Shown piece by piece: positions 38,216 through 46,207 of a stretch of DNA of 64,000 bases (position 1 is its first letter; the number at the start of each line of letters is the position of its first letter). The notes beneath the pieces were generated by a model, which was given only the letters and a program-made list of their open reading frames with translations, made no database searches and had not been told where the DNA came from. The stretch comes from Tetragenococcus osmophilus (GTDB taxonomy: Bacteria; Bacillota; Bacilli; Lactobacillales; Enterococcaceae), in the NCBI RefSeq assembly GCF_003795125.1, contig NZ_CP027783.1:558001-622000 (forward strand), written 5' to 3'. The position numbers and the translations under genes were made by a program.

Positions 38216-38265
38216 CAATAATGGCTGGACACCTCAGCGTGTGGTTCAGATTTCTTTGCTCTCAT
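38215..38265 (-). CDS. Short leader ORF (16 codons) overlapping the start of copy 4
   Basis: ATG 38265 has AAGGAG 8 bases before it and encodes MRAKKSEPHAEVSSHY, ending TGA at 38215-38217 inside the first codons of the transporter frame. Either it is a leader peptide coupled to the transporter, or a one-base insertion in the CC near 38222 has split one ORF. Deleting one C would join MRAKKSEPHAEVSS to IIDFLENPIP. The second view is simpler because the paralogues also start close to DFL. Confidence 0.5.
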   Translation of the reverse strand: MRAKKSEPHAEVSSHY

Positions 38266-38464
38266 AATAAACTCTCCTTATTTTTTTGGATTTGGAATTA
38301 ATACATGTTATTTAGAGTAACAAACATCCCGGTAACATGCAAATTCAGCCCTAAGATACAGTGATTTTTTCATAGCTTCAAGTGGTGTCATTAAAAGCCT
38401 CACAGTGATTTTAGATAAATATAAATTTGTATCATTTTTAACGGAATTGATAGTTAAACGACAC

Positions 38465-38549
38465 TAAGCACAGTAAAATGACAAAACAATGTGGTTAATT
38501 CTAATTAAGCACGCTAGTTCATCAATCTAGTGGGGTTGTTCGCAAATAA
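38465..38549. repeat. 85-bp direct repeat, copy 1
   Basis: Starts TAAGCACAGTAAAAT and ends GCAAATAA; it matches the second copy at 38620 with 8 mismatches by eye, about 90 percent identity. It contains TTAATTCTAATTAAGCAC and ATCTAGTGGGGTTGTT. No coding potential is apparent. It lies in the 550-bp gap between betaine copy 4 and the aldo/keto reductase gene. Confidence 0.7.
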
Positions 38550-38619
38550 TCCCGGTAAAATACTAATGCTCTGTGCTTAATTTAAGAAAAAAGAAGAAAA
38601 AAGGAACTATTAGCCACTT

Positions 38620-38704
38620 TAAGCACAGTAAAATAGCAAAACAGTGAGGTTAATTCTAATTAAGCACATTAGTTTATCAATCTAGTGGGGTTGTTCACAA
38701 ATAA
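38620..38704. repeat. 85-bp direct repeat, copy 2
   Basis: Second copy of the repeat at 38465. Seventy bases separate the copies, and a short inverted piece (CTCTGTGCTTAATTTAAG, about 38569) between them resembles part of the unit in the other direction. The rest of the gap 38266-38764 shows no gene. Confidence 0.7.
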
Positions 38705-38765
38705 GCTCATTAGAATCAAAAAGCTGTGGGGTTAAACACGCATAATAAGTATTCGCTGGCCAAAT

Positions 38766-38803
38766 AAAAACACCTGCTCATCAACTAAGACAGGCAGGCG
38801 TTT
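38766..38803 (-). terminator. Terminator after aldo/keto reductase 1
   Basis: On the minus strand CGCCTGC and GCAGGTG form a stem round a longer loop, followed by TTTTT, about 15 bases after the stop at 38817. Confidence 0.7.
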
Positions 38804-38816
38804 GTGTTATTTTTTA

Positions 38817-39665
38817 TTATATAAATTCTTCATATTCATTAGGATTTTGACCTTCGACGCGGCCTTTTTCACCTTGGTCTAATGCATCGATTTTTTCTAA
38901 GTCTTCTTGAGCTAATTCAAAATCTAGATAATGAAAATTATCATATTGATGTTTTTTCCCAGCTGATCTTACTACTGGAAAAACGTGATCCTGATTGTTC
39001 CAGTTAAGAATAATTTGCGCAGGACTACGATCGTATTTTTCAGCAATTTCTTTAATCGTATTATTGGTTAACGTATCATTGATTTCACGACCAAAAGGAC
39101 TCCAGGCTTCAGATATGATACCACGTTTGTCATTTTCTGCTATTAATTCTTTATTATTAAAATAAGGGTGGCGTTCAATTTGGTTAGTTGCTGGAGTCAC
39201 GCCTGTTGCTTCAATAATGTTATCCAAATGTTCAGGTAAAAAGTTAGAAACGCCGATCGTCTTAATTAAGCCATATTTTTGCGCATCCACCAATGCTTGC
39301 CAAGCTTCGACATACAAACCTTCTTTAGGATTGGGCCAATGGATCAAGTATTTATCAAAATAATCTAAACCTGTGCGATAAAGCGTTTCTTGAATAAGAT
39401 CGATCGCTTTATCATATTGATGTGCTAAGCCAGGGAGCTTGTCGCTTACATAAAGTTGTTCTCTAGGAATAGAAGAACGTCGAACAGCTTCGCCGACCAT
39501 GCCTTCATTATTATAGCCTGTGGCGGTATCAAGAACGCGATAACCCACATCAAGGGCGGAATGGACTTGGTGGATACCTTTGCCACCTTGAATATGGACC
39601 GTTCCTAATCCAACATGGGGTAAAGTTGTACCGTCGTTTAAATAAAATTTATCATACAATGTCAT
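38817..39665 (-). CDS. Aldo/keto reductase (AKR5-like), copy 1
   Basis: A 282-residue NADPH-dependent reductase with the AKR barrel. The catalytic tetrad is visible: Asp in VLDTATGYNNEG, the Tyr in the same motif, Lys in VSDKLPG and His in LIHWPNPKEG. IGVSNFLPEHL and VFPVVRSAGKKH (cofactor site) follow. It reduces aldehydes or ketones; 2,5-diketo-gluconate reductase-like naming is common but the substrate is unknown. GAGGAGG lies before ATG 39665. The next gene upstream is a close paralogue of equal length, a tandem duplication. Confidence 0.88.
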   Translation of the reverse strand: MTLYDKFYLNDGTTLPHVGLGTVHIQGGKGIHQVHSALDVGYRVLDTATGYNNEGMVGEAVRRSSIPREQLYVSDKLPGLAHQYDKAIDLIQETLYRTGLDYFDKYLIHWPNPKEGLYVEAWQALVDAQKYGLIKTIGVSNFLPEHLDNIIEATGVTPATNQIERHPYFNNKELIAENDKRGIISEAWSPFGREINDTLTNNTIKEIAEKYDRSPAQIILNWNNQDHVFPVVRSAGKKHQYDNFHYLDFELAQEDLEKIDALDQGEKGRVEGQNPNEYEEFI

Positions 39666-39691
39666 GATTATCCTCCTCATAAATCCAATGA

Positions 39692-39724
39692 AAAAAGCAT
39701 GCCTATCAAACAGACATGCTTTTC
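39692..39724 (-). terminator. Terminator between the two aldo/keto reductase genes
   Basis: AAAAGCATG and CATGCTTTT form a stem with a T run on the minus strand, placed right after the stop at 39730. Confidence 0.8.
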
Positions 39725-39729
39725 ATTTA

Positions 39730-40578
39730 TTATACAAATTCTTCGTATTCGTTTGGATCTTGTCCTTCGACGCGGCCTTGTTCGCCTTTATCTAAGGAAT
39801 CAATTTTATCCAAATCTTCTTGAGCTAGTTCAAAGTCCATATAATGGAAATTGTCCGATTGATGTTTAGGATTAGCTGAGCGAACCACTGGAAATACATG
39901 ATTTTGATTATCCCAGTTAATAATCACTTGTGCAGGACTACGACCGTATTTTTTAGCAATTTCTTTGATAGTGTCATTAGTCAACACATCGTTGATTTCG
40001 CGACCAAATGGACTCCAGGCTTCAGAAACAATGCCACGTTTATCGTTTTCTGCGACTAAATCTTTGTTATTAAAGTAAGGATGACGTTCAATTTGGTTGG
40101 TTGCTGGCGTTACGCCTGTTGCTTCAATAATGTTATCTAAATGTTCAGGTAAGAAATTGGAAACTCCGATTGTCTTGATCAATCCATATTTTTGTGCATC
40201 TACGAGGGCTTGCCAAGCTTCAACGTACAAGCCTTCTTTAGGGTTAGGCCAGTGAATTAGGAATTTATCAAAATATTCTAGACCTGTGCGATATAGCGAT
40301 TCTTGAATAAGAGCGATCGCTTTATCATATTTGTGTGCTAACCCAGGGAGTTTTGCACTCACATAGAGTTGCTCTCTAGGAATTGATGAACGACGAACAA
40401 CTTCGCCTATCATGCCTTCGTTATTGTAATTGGTTGCTGTATCAAGAACACGATAACCAATATCAAGTGCAGCGAGGGTTTGATGAACGCCTTTTCCACC
40501 TTGAAGATCGATGGTTCCCAATCCGATATGTGGTAAAGGTGTTCCATCATTCAAAAGAAATTCGTTATATAATGTCAT
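39730..40578 (-). CDS. Aldo/keto reductase (AKR5-like), copy 2
   Basis: A 282-residue paralogue of the preceding enzyme, more than 80 percent identical by eye. Tetrad motifs are VLDTATNYNNEG, VSAKLPG and LIHWPNPKEG; the C-terminus is YEEFV instead of YEEFI. Each copy has its own ribosome site and a terminator lies between them, so they can be expressed separately. Such enzymes often detoxify reactive carbonyls. The substrate is not known. Confidence 0.88.
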   Translation of the reverse strand: MTLYNEFLLNDGTPLPHIGLGTIDLQGGKGVHQTLAALDIGYRVLDTATNYNNEGMIGEVVRRSSIPREQLYVSAKLPGLAHKYDKAIALIQESLYRTGLEYFDKFLIHWPNPKEGLYVEAWQALVDAQKYGLIKTIGVSNFLPEHLDNIIEATGVTPATNQIERHPYFNNKDLVAENDKRGIVSEAWSPFGREINDVLTNDTIKEIAKKYGRSPAQVIINWDNQNHVFPVVRSANPKHQSDNFHYMDFELAQEDLDKIDSLDKGEQGRVEGQDPNEYEEFV

Positions 40579-40627
40579 CTTATATCCTTCCCTTCTTCAT
40601 TCTGTTTCCAGAATAGAAGAAAAGTAC

Positions 40628-41803
40628 TTATTTTTCAAACAAAATGCCTAATTCCTCTTTCCAATGAAGCACACGTTCGACAGAATCATCTAGGTCTTCT
40701 TCGGAAAAATCGCCATCTTCGACAGCTTGTACGACATAAGGAATTTGTGTTTGGTAACTCGAAGACATCACTAAGTCATTTCCTGCTTGTAAAGCCGCCA
40801 AACCAGCTTCATCTTGGGAAATAAAATCTGCCAAACCGGCCATGTCCATATCATCTGTCATAACAACACCGTCAAAATCTAGTTCATCGCGCAATATCTC
40901 ATGTACAGCTGGTGAAATGGAAGCAGGCGCATCCGGGTCGATACTATTCACAATATTATGAGAAACTAACACGCTGTCAGCACCTGCTTTAATCCCAGCT
41001 TCAAAAGGCAAAAAGTCATTTTCGCGTAATTCATCTAATGAACGATCGTCTGTTACAATCTCTACGTGGGAATCGCGGTTATTGCCATACCCAGGAAAGT
41101 GTTTTAACGTTGAGCCACTTTGTGATTGATTCAATGTCTCAACAACGGTTTCCACATACTCGCTCGTACCTTCAGCGTCCATTCCAATCGTACGATCATA
41201 AATAAAAGACTCTTCATCTGTTGAAACATCTGCATCAGGAAATAGCCCGGTGTTAATTCCTAATTCATGCAATGTCTCTGCTTTTTGCTCGGTATCATCA
41301 ATGATCGCCTGCCAACCATTTTCTTCATAAAGTTCTTGTGGTCCTTTAAATGGTTCATCCACTAACTCAGGATTATTGCTCACCCTTGTTACTGTGCCGC
41401 CTTCTTCATCCGAACCAATTAACAAAGGAATATCACTGGCCTCTTGAAAAGATTGAATTTTTTCTTGTAAACTTGCCCTTGTTTCATTTTCCATGTCTTC
41501 ACCAAATAGCACGTAACCGCCTAAATGATAATCTTGAATGTCAGAAATTTGGTTTTCTTGAGGCGTACGTACAAAAAATAATTGCCCTGCTTTTTCTTCT
41601 ATCGACATATCATCCATCATCGCTGTCACTTGATCATTTCCTGAATCTGTGGAGTTACTTGTCCCTTCTTCAGAAGAAGCGGTCGTTGTGGTACTGTTTG
41701 TCGGCGTACTGGAATTTTGTTGTCGTGTTATTAACCAAAAACTTCCTATGCCAATGATAACTAAAATTACAACTAAACTAACGATGATCCCTTTTTTCTT
41801 CAT
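40628..41803 (-). CDS. Membrane-anchored GH3 beta-N-acetylglucosaminidase (NagZ-like)
   Basis: A 391-residue protein with an N-terminal membrane segment (residues 5-25), a Ser/Thr/Asn-rich linker, then a single GH3 barrel. STLKHFPGYGNNRDSH holds the NagZ loop His-Asp dyad pattern, and FDGVVMTDDMDMAG holds the nucleophile Asp. There is no lipobox Cys, so it looks like a membrane-anchored rather than lipoprotein form. It probably trims GlcNAc from wall fragments outside the cell. The domain is strongly acidic, in line with a salty environment. Confidence 0.87.
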   Translation of the reverse strand: MKKKGIIVSLVVILVIIGIGSFWLITRQQNSSTPTNSTTTTASSEEGTSNSTDSGNDQVTAMMDDMSIEEKAGQLFFVRTPQENQISDIQDYHLGGYVLFGEDMENETRASLQEKIQSFQEASDIPLLIGSDEEGGTVTRVSNNPELVDEPFKGPQELYEENGWQAIIDDTEQKAETLHELGINTGLFPDADVSTDEESFIYDRTIGMDAEGTSEYVETVVETLNQSQSGSTLKHFPGYGNNRDSHVEIVTDDRSLDELRENDFLPFEAGIKAGADSVLVSHNIVNSIDPDAPASISPAVHEILRDELDFDGVVMTDDMDMAGLADFISQDEAGLAALQAGNDLVMSSSYQTQIPYVVQAVEDGDFSEEDLDDSVERVLHWKEELGILFEK

Positions 41804-41852
41804 AATTAAACTCCTAAGACTTTTTTGTTTATTTTAACGTATTCTCGCATAA

Positions 41853-41881
41853 AAAAACATCCTCACTAAGTGAAGATGTTT
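41853..41881 (-). terminator. Terminator after folT
   Basis: AACATCTTCAC and GTGAGGATGTT form a stem with a short loop, then TTTTTTT on the minus strand, 20 bases after the stop at 41901. Confidence 0.85.
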
Positions 41882-41900
41882 ACTGGATGTTTTCCTGCTA

Positions 41901-42431
41901 TTAACGAACCGTAGCTAAATAATTTTTCAATCGTTTCAATGGTAACGCCCGACCAACGACATAGTTTAAAATGGATTGGATTGGAAACATGATGAGCGCT
42001 TTTATTAGTCGCGGACCCCAAATGACTACACTTGTGAGAGGTTGATTATACATAATCGCTAACCATATCGGTGTCAAAATCAAGCTGATAATTATTGTCA
42101 GTGATAAAGAACAAAGAATGGCATTTTTCCAGCTGACTTCTTTTTTATAAAAGAAATATCCATAAATTAAGCCCCCGATAAAAGCATTTAGCGTAAATCC
42201 GGGAAAAAAAGCTGATCTGGCAAAAAGCATCATACCGATTGCATCTGCAGCTACAGCACCAACTCCAGTCCAGACAGGACCAAATAGTGCTCCCATAATA
42301 ATCTTTGGAACAAAATCAAAAGAAATTTTGATAAATTGTGTTTCAAAGCCAAAAATACGCGACAATACCACGGTAAGTGCAATTAATAACCCCAACATGG
42401 TAATCATGTGTGCGTTGATTTTTTTATTCAT
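41901..42431 (-). CDS. folT: Folate-specific ECF transporter S component
   Basis: A 176-residue membrane protein with about six hydrophobic segments. The N-terminus NAHMITMLGLLIALTVVLSR and the FGFETQFIKISFDFVPKIIM segment are typical of FolT-like S components, which bind folate and pair with the shared EcfT/EcfA module encoded elsewhere. The tetrahydrofolate riboswitch upstream strongly supports folate as the ligand. ATG 42431 follows AAAGGAG by 9 bases. It is a single-gene unit with its own terminator. Confidence 0.9.
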   Translation of the reverse strand: MNKKINAHMITMLGLLIALTVVLSRIFGFETQFIKISFDFVPKIIMGALFGPVWTGVGAVAADAIGMMLFARSAFFPGFTLNAFIGGLIYGYFFYKKEVSWKNAILCSLSLTIIISLILTPIWLAIMYNQPLTSVVIWGPRLIKALIMFPIQSILNYVVGRALPLKRLKNYLATVR

Positions 42432-42487
42432 GACTAGCATCTCCTTTTTGCGACACGAAACTGCCGCCTAGAGCTGCTACATTTAAA

Positions 42488-42588
42488 ATGCAGCGAATGC
42501 GAAAACAAAACCACGGACAACTGTCCTTCGTCCAAAAGGCAACATCCCATCCTTTCGGCACTTGACGCTTTGTTTTCTACTCTGATTT
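42488..42588 (-). ncRNA. Tetrahydrofolate (THF-I) riboswitch upstream of folT
   Basis: The minus strand reads GAGTAGAAAAC, then GCGTCAAGTGCC, GGATGGGATGTTGCC, GGACGAAGG and a closing TTTTCGCATTCGCT. These match, in order, the conserved blocks of the THF-I aptamer (GAGUAG, GCGUUAAGUG, GGAUGGGAUG, ACGAA, GCAUUCGCU). It lies about 60 bases before the folT start. A downstream hairpin GCTGC...GCAGC overlaps the 3' edge of the aptamer and precedes the ribosome site, so translational or mixed control is likely. High folate should switch folT off. Confidence 0.85.
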
Positions 42589-42689
42589 ATTAATGGAATA
42601 TATCCACCACAAGCACTATAGCACAAGAGGTACAGAACTACAATGGATTTGTTTTTCCGATTTAAAGTTATTCTAGGTATTCATTTTGC

Positions 42690-43065
42690 TTTTCAGAACA
42701 TAGGTCCGCCTGAGTTATGTCCTGAATTCAGTTTCAGGACATAGATCCGCCTGAGTTATGTCCTGAATTCAGTTTCAGGACATAGATCCGCCTGAGTTAT
42801 GTCCTGAGTTCAGTTTCAGGACATAGATCCACTTGAGTTATGTCCTGAGTTCAGTTTCAGGACATAGATTCGCCTGAGTTATGTCCTGAGTTCAGTTTCA
42901 GGACATAGATCCGCCTGAGTTATGTCCTGAGTTCAGTTTCAGGACATAGATTCGCCTGAGTTATGTCCTGAGTTCAGTTTCAGGACATAGATCCACTTGA
43001 GTTATGTCCTGAGTTCAGTTTCAGGACATAGGTCTGCTTGAGTTATGTCCTGAATTGTAATTCAG
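42690..43065. repeat. 41-bp tandem repeat array, each unit a perfect hairpin
   Basis: Eight complete 41-base units start at 42715, 42756, 42797, 42838, 42879, 42920, 42961 and 43002, with partial units at both ends. Each carries TATGTCCTGA...TCAGGACATA, an inverted repeat of 10-11 bp with a 6-8 base centre (gaattcagtt or gagttcagtt). A 13-base spacer like GATCCGCCTGAGT follows. Spacers vary only by a few bases (ATCCGCC, ATCCACT, ATTCGCC, GTCTGCT). It begins right after the isoaspartyl dipeptidase stop codon. Unit length is not a multiple of three, so it is not coding. Confidence 0.92.
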
Positions 43066-43072
43066 TAAAATC

Positions 43073-44254
43073 TTAACTTTTTTCAAATGTTCCCCATTTG
43101 ACTGCTTGGCTATTTTCAACCATGGTTTCTCCTTTGGCAATGACACGGTTAATCGATAAGTCATTTTCGTCAAGTAGAACTAAGTCGGCGTCAAATCCTG
43201 GCTTCAAATGTCCTTTATGCGGAAACTTCAACGCCTTGGCGGGCGCGCTGGTAATCGCACGCAAAGCGATCTCTAAAGGAATCTCTTCTTTTTGCACACT
43301 TTCTTTTACACCGACTAAAAGCGATTGTGAGCTTCCGACACCCATTTGGACAAAATGATTATTTTCATCAAAAACCGGCAAACTCCCTTGTCCATCAGAG
43401 CTCATCGTGAGGCAATCTGGGTCTAAATCTTCAGCAATCACTTGTTTTAAACATTGACGAAAAGGGATCGAACCGTCCAGTTCGTAGGTTTGGTCTGGCT
43501 TCTCACTTCCTGTCACATCAAAAACACCGCCCATTTTGGCAAAAGCCAGCGCTTCGTCCAATAATTCTTGGTTTCTTTCACAATGAGTAGGATAAAAATG
43601 ACTAATCGGAATATCGGTCTCTTCTAAAGCTTGTCGAATAAAGGAAAGACGTGCTTTACCTGAGCCTACATGAATATTGGTCACACCGGCTTTACCTGCC
43701 AACAGCCCGCCTACGCGAGCATCTGCTACTGCATGGGTAAATTCGGCAAGAGTTGGCGCGCCATTGCGATGATCGGCGATGGCGATTTCTCCAATGCCAA
43801 TCACTTTATCAATCGCCATTATGTCTTTCATGACAGAATCTGTAATAGTTTGGACAGGCAAGCGATAACTCCCTACATACATATACGTACTTATTCCTTC
43901 TGTTTCCAAACCGCGCGCTTTACTTAACAACGCCATATCATCTCGTCCAATACTATCTGTTCCTAATACACCAACAACTGTCGTAACACCAGCTGTTGTT
44001 AGCTGGCTTAATTGCACTTCGGGCGTGCGATTGTGAAAGCCATTTTCCCCACCACCACCTAATAGATGAAAGTGGCTATCAATAAAGCCGGGTACCGCGA
44101 TTTTCCCATGTCCATCCATTTCTTCCATATCAACACCCGTGATTGAAACGTCCAAGTGATCTTCAATAGCAATAATTTTATCATTAATAAGTAAAATATC
44201 TTTAATCCCTTGATATTCCGGAGCATAAGTTGGAATTTGTCTAATAACTTTCAT
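43073..44254 (-). CDS. iadA: Isoaspartyl dipeptidase (beta-aspartyl peptidase)
   Basis: A 393-residue amidohydrolase. Metal and active-site motifs are GFIDSHFHLLGGGGENGF (H-x-H), the loop GTDSIGR, GIGEIAIADHRNGAPT, NIHVGSGKARLS, SHFYPTHCERN and LTMSSDGQGSLP (final Asp). It cleaves isoAsp dipeptides that arise from damaged proteins. The gene follows a YfcC-type carrier by 12 bases, a common pairing that suggests uptake of a peptide or amino acid linked to its breakdown. The ATG has GGAG before it. Confidence 0.9.
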   Translation of the reverse strand: MKVIRQIPTYAPEYQGIKDILLINDKIIAIEDHLDVSITGVDMEEMDGHGKIAVPGFIDSHFHLLGGGGENGFHNRTPEVQLSQLTTAGVTTVVGVLGTDSIGRDDMALLSKARGLETEGISTYMYVGSYRLPVQTITDSVMKDIMAIDKVIGIGEIAIADHRNGAPTLAEFTHAVADARVGGLLAGKAGVTNIHVGSGKARLSFIRQALEETDIPISHFYPTHCERNQELLDEALAFAKMGGVFDVTGSEKPDQTYELDGSIPFRQCLKQVIAEDLDPDCLTMSSDGQGSLPVFDENNHFVQMGVGSSQSLLVGVKESVQKEEIPLEIALRAITSAPAKALKFPHKGHLKPGFDADLVLLDENDLSINRVIAKGETMVENSQAVKWGTFEKS

Positions 44255-44266
44255 TTTCCATCTCCT

Positions 44267-45949
44267 TTACTGATAACCAATAATAACAGCGCCAATCACA
44301 AAGGCACTTCCAATGAGGAATAAAAAGCCTTGCATTTTAATTTGGAATTTTGCCCATTGGCTCCAATCCATTCGCGCAACCCCCAAGACACCAATCAAAC
44401 TAGCAGAAACTGGGGTAAAGGCATCAACAAAACCAGCGCCTAATTGGAAACATAAAACGGCAACTTGGCGAGTAACTCCAGCTAAATCAGCAAGTGGGGC
44501 CATAATCGGCATTGTTAAAGCCGCTTGTCCCGAGTTAGACGTTACTACTAGATTAAATAAGCTTTGGAAAATGTACATAAACCAAGCAGCGATCATAGAA
44601 GGTACGCCAGATAACAATTCCCCTACACTGTGTAAAATTGTATTTAATGCTGAATAACTGTCCGCATCAGAGCCGCCTAAAACTAACAAAATCCCTTGAG
44701 CCATACCTACAACAGCAGCAGTTGGCGCTAAATCAGCAACACCGTCTTGAAACGCGTTAGCAACGTCATTGATACGCATATTATTTACCCGCAAAATCAC
44801 TGCGATAGCACCTGCACCTAACCCGATCACAAAAAATTGCGAAGCCATTTCCGGAATGGTAAATCCTTGAGCCATGACCCCATACACGATCCAACCCAAT
44901 CCGATAAGTAGTTCTAACAAAATCACTTTGTGGCCTAAAGTAAAGGGACGTTCTTCTTCTGTTTGATTCGCTAAATTCTCCCGGAAGAAACCATCTGACT
45001 TATAGGTGATTGATTTTGTCGGATTTGCTTTAATTTTTCGCGCATAGCGTACAGTGTAACCACAAGAAAGCAATGTAATAACGACCCACATAATTATACG
45101 AAATCCAGCGCCTGATAAAGCTGGCAAACCAGCAATTCCTTGGGCAATCGCAATACTAAAAGGACTCATCCAAGACGTGGCGTTTCCGATCTCAGCCGCA
45201 GCAATCGTAATAGTAACTGCGGTAATCGAATCATACCCCAAGGCGATGGTAAAGGGAACAATGATAATCGAAAAAGCGATCACTTCCTCAGAGGCTCCAA
45301 ATGTTGCTCCCATAAAGGAAAAAGCTACAAAGATCAAAGGAATCGCTAAATCCTGCATACCTCGAGCATTACGCAAAAAAGCATAGATGCCAGCGTCGAT
45401 CGCTCCGGTTTTCATAATAATACCAAAAGCCCCACCGACAACCAAAAGCATCGCCACAATACCGATGGCAGCACTAAAGCGATCGCCTTCGACTAAGCCT
45501 TCAAATAAATAATTGAAGACACCAAAGCCATAATGGTCTTCTGTCCCCCATACGTTTGCTGTTTTACTCAAATTTTCTGAAGTATCGTAAATACTTTCAC
45601 CATAAAGGTCATACAGATTTTCTTCAGATAATCCGATTTCAGCTAATTGATTTAGTGAAAGTGTCTGATTTTCATCTAAAACTTGTGTTAGATCCTCTTC
45701 GTCCACCTGAAGATTGGCTAATGTTTCTTCATCTTGTGATAAATCCTCTAGCTCACTACGCAGAGTATCTTGTTCTAAAGGATGCATATAACGAAAGGAA
45801 TCTTGTTGTAAAACTTCTTGGGTTTCCGTGCCTCCGTCGCCTGTCTCGTACTCTACTTCTTCTGTACTAAATTTCCCTGCTGGTATCACCAAGGTCAAAA
45901 GCCAAGCAATCAGTACAATCCCAAAAATGATGACATAAGTATGCGGCAT
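44267..45949 (-). CDS. YfcC-family (DcuC-like) carboxylate/basic amino acid carrier
   Basis: A 560-residue membrane protein with about 12 segments and the family start MPHTYVIIFGIVLIAWLLTL followed by VIPAGKF. An acidic insert of about 110 residues follows (Glu/Asp/Leu rich). The core motif GGAFGIIMKTGAIDAGIYAF and the C-terminal SNSGQAALTMPIMAPLADLA are typical. Members move dicarboxylates, arginine/ornithine or peptides; the substrate is not fixed. The ATG has only a weak AAAGG site. Homology-like sequence (ETQEKKGIQ) continues 11 codons upstream to a TAG with no start codon, so the N-terminus may have suffered a mutation. Confidence 0.82.
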   Translation of the reverse strand: MPHTYVIIFGIVLIAWLLTLVIPAGKFSTEEVEYETGDGGTETQEVLQQDSFRYMHPLEQDTLRSELEDLSQDEETLANLQVDEEDLTQVLDENQTLSLNQLAEIGLSEENLYDLYGESIYDTSENLSKTANVWGTEDHYGFGVFNYLFEGLVEGDRFSAAIGIVAMLLVVGGAFGIIMKTGAIDAGIYAFLRNARGMQDLAIPLIFVAFSFMGATFGASEEVIAFSIIIVPFTIALGYDSITAVTITIAAAEIGNATSWMSPFSIAIAQGIAGLPALSGAGFRIIMWVVITLLSCGYTVRYARKIKANPTKSITYKSDGFFRENLANQTEEERPFTLGHKVILLELLIGLGWIVYGVMAQGFTIPEMASQFFVIGLGAGAIAVILRVNNMRINDVANAFQDGVADLAPTAAVVGMAQGILLVLGGSDADSYSALNTILHSVGELLSGVPSMIAAWFMYIFQSLFNLVVTSNSGQAALTMPIMAPLADLAGVTRQVAVLCFQLGAGFVDAFTPVSASLIGVLGVARMDWSQWAKFQIKMQGFLFLIGSAFVIGAVIIGYQ

Positions 45950-46135
45950 CTGGATACCTTTTTTCTCTTGAGTTTCTAACTCCTATTGCATAATTATTTA
46001 CTCCATTCTTTTTTTATTCAATCATATGATACGTTTCTTCCTCCTAATTTTCAATCATTTTTTAATTAAATTTCATGAAAACAATGTATAATCATGTGTT
46101 TATATGTATAAATATAATAACAGTCGACATAAAAC

Positions 46136-46174
46136 CTCCGCAGAAATTCATTTTAGCTCGTAATTTCTGCGGAG
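46136..46174 (-). terminator. Terminator after the interrupted membrane transporter gene
   Basis: CTCCGCAGAAATT and AATTTCTGCGGAG form a perfect 13-bp stem, followed on the minus strand by GGTTTT. It lies 34 bases past the stop at 46208. The remaining part of the gap to 45950 holds AT-rich sequence that probably includes the promoter of the YfcC gene. Confidence 0.7.
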
Positions 46175-46207
46175 AAGATTTTTTCTATTTTTAAATAAAG
46201 CTCTTTA

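Noticed and set aside
42690-43065. CRISPR array
   Set aside because: Units are regular, but the spacers are nearly identical and only 13 bases, and no cas genes are near.
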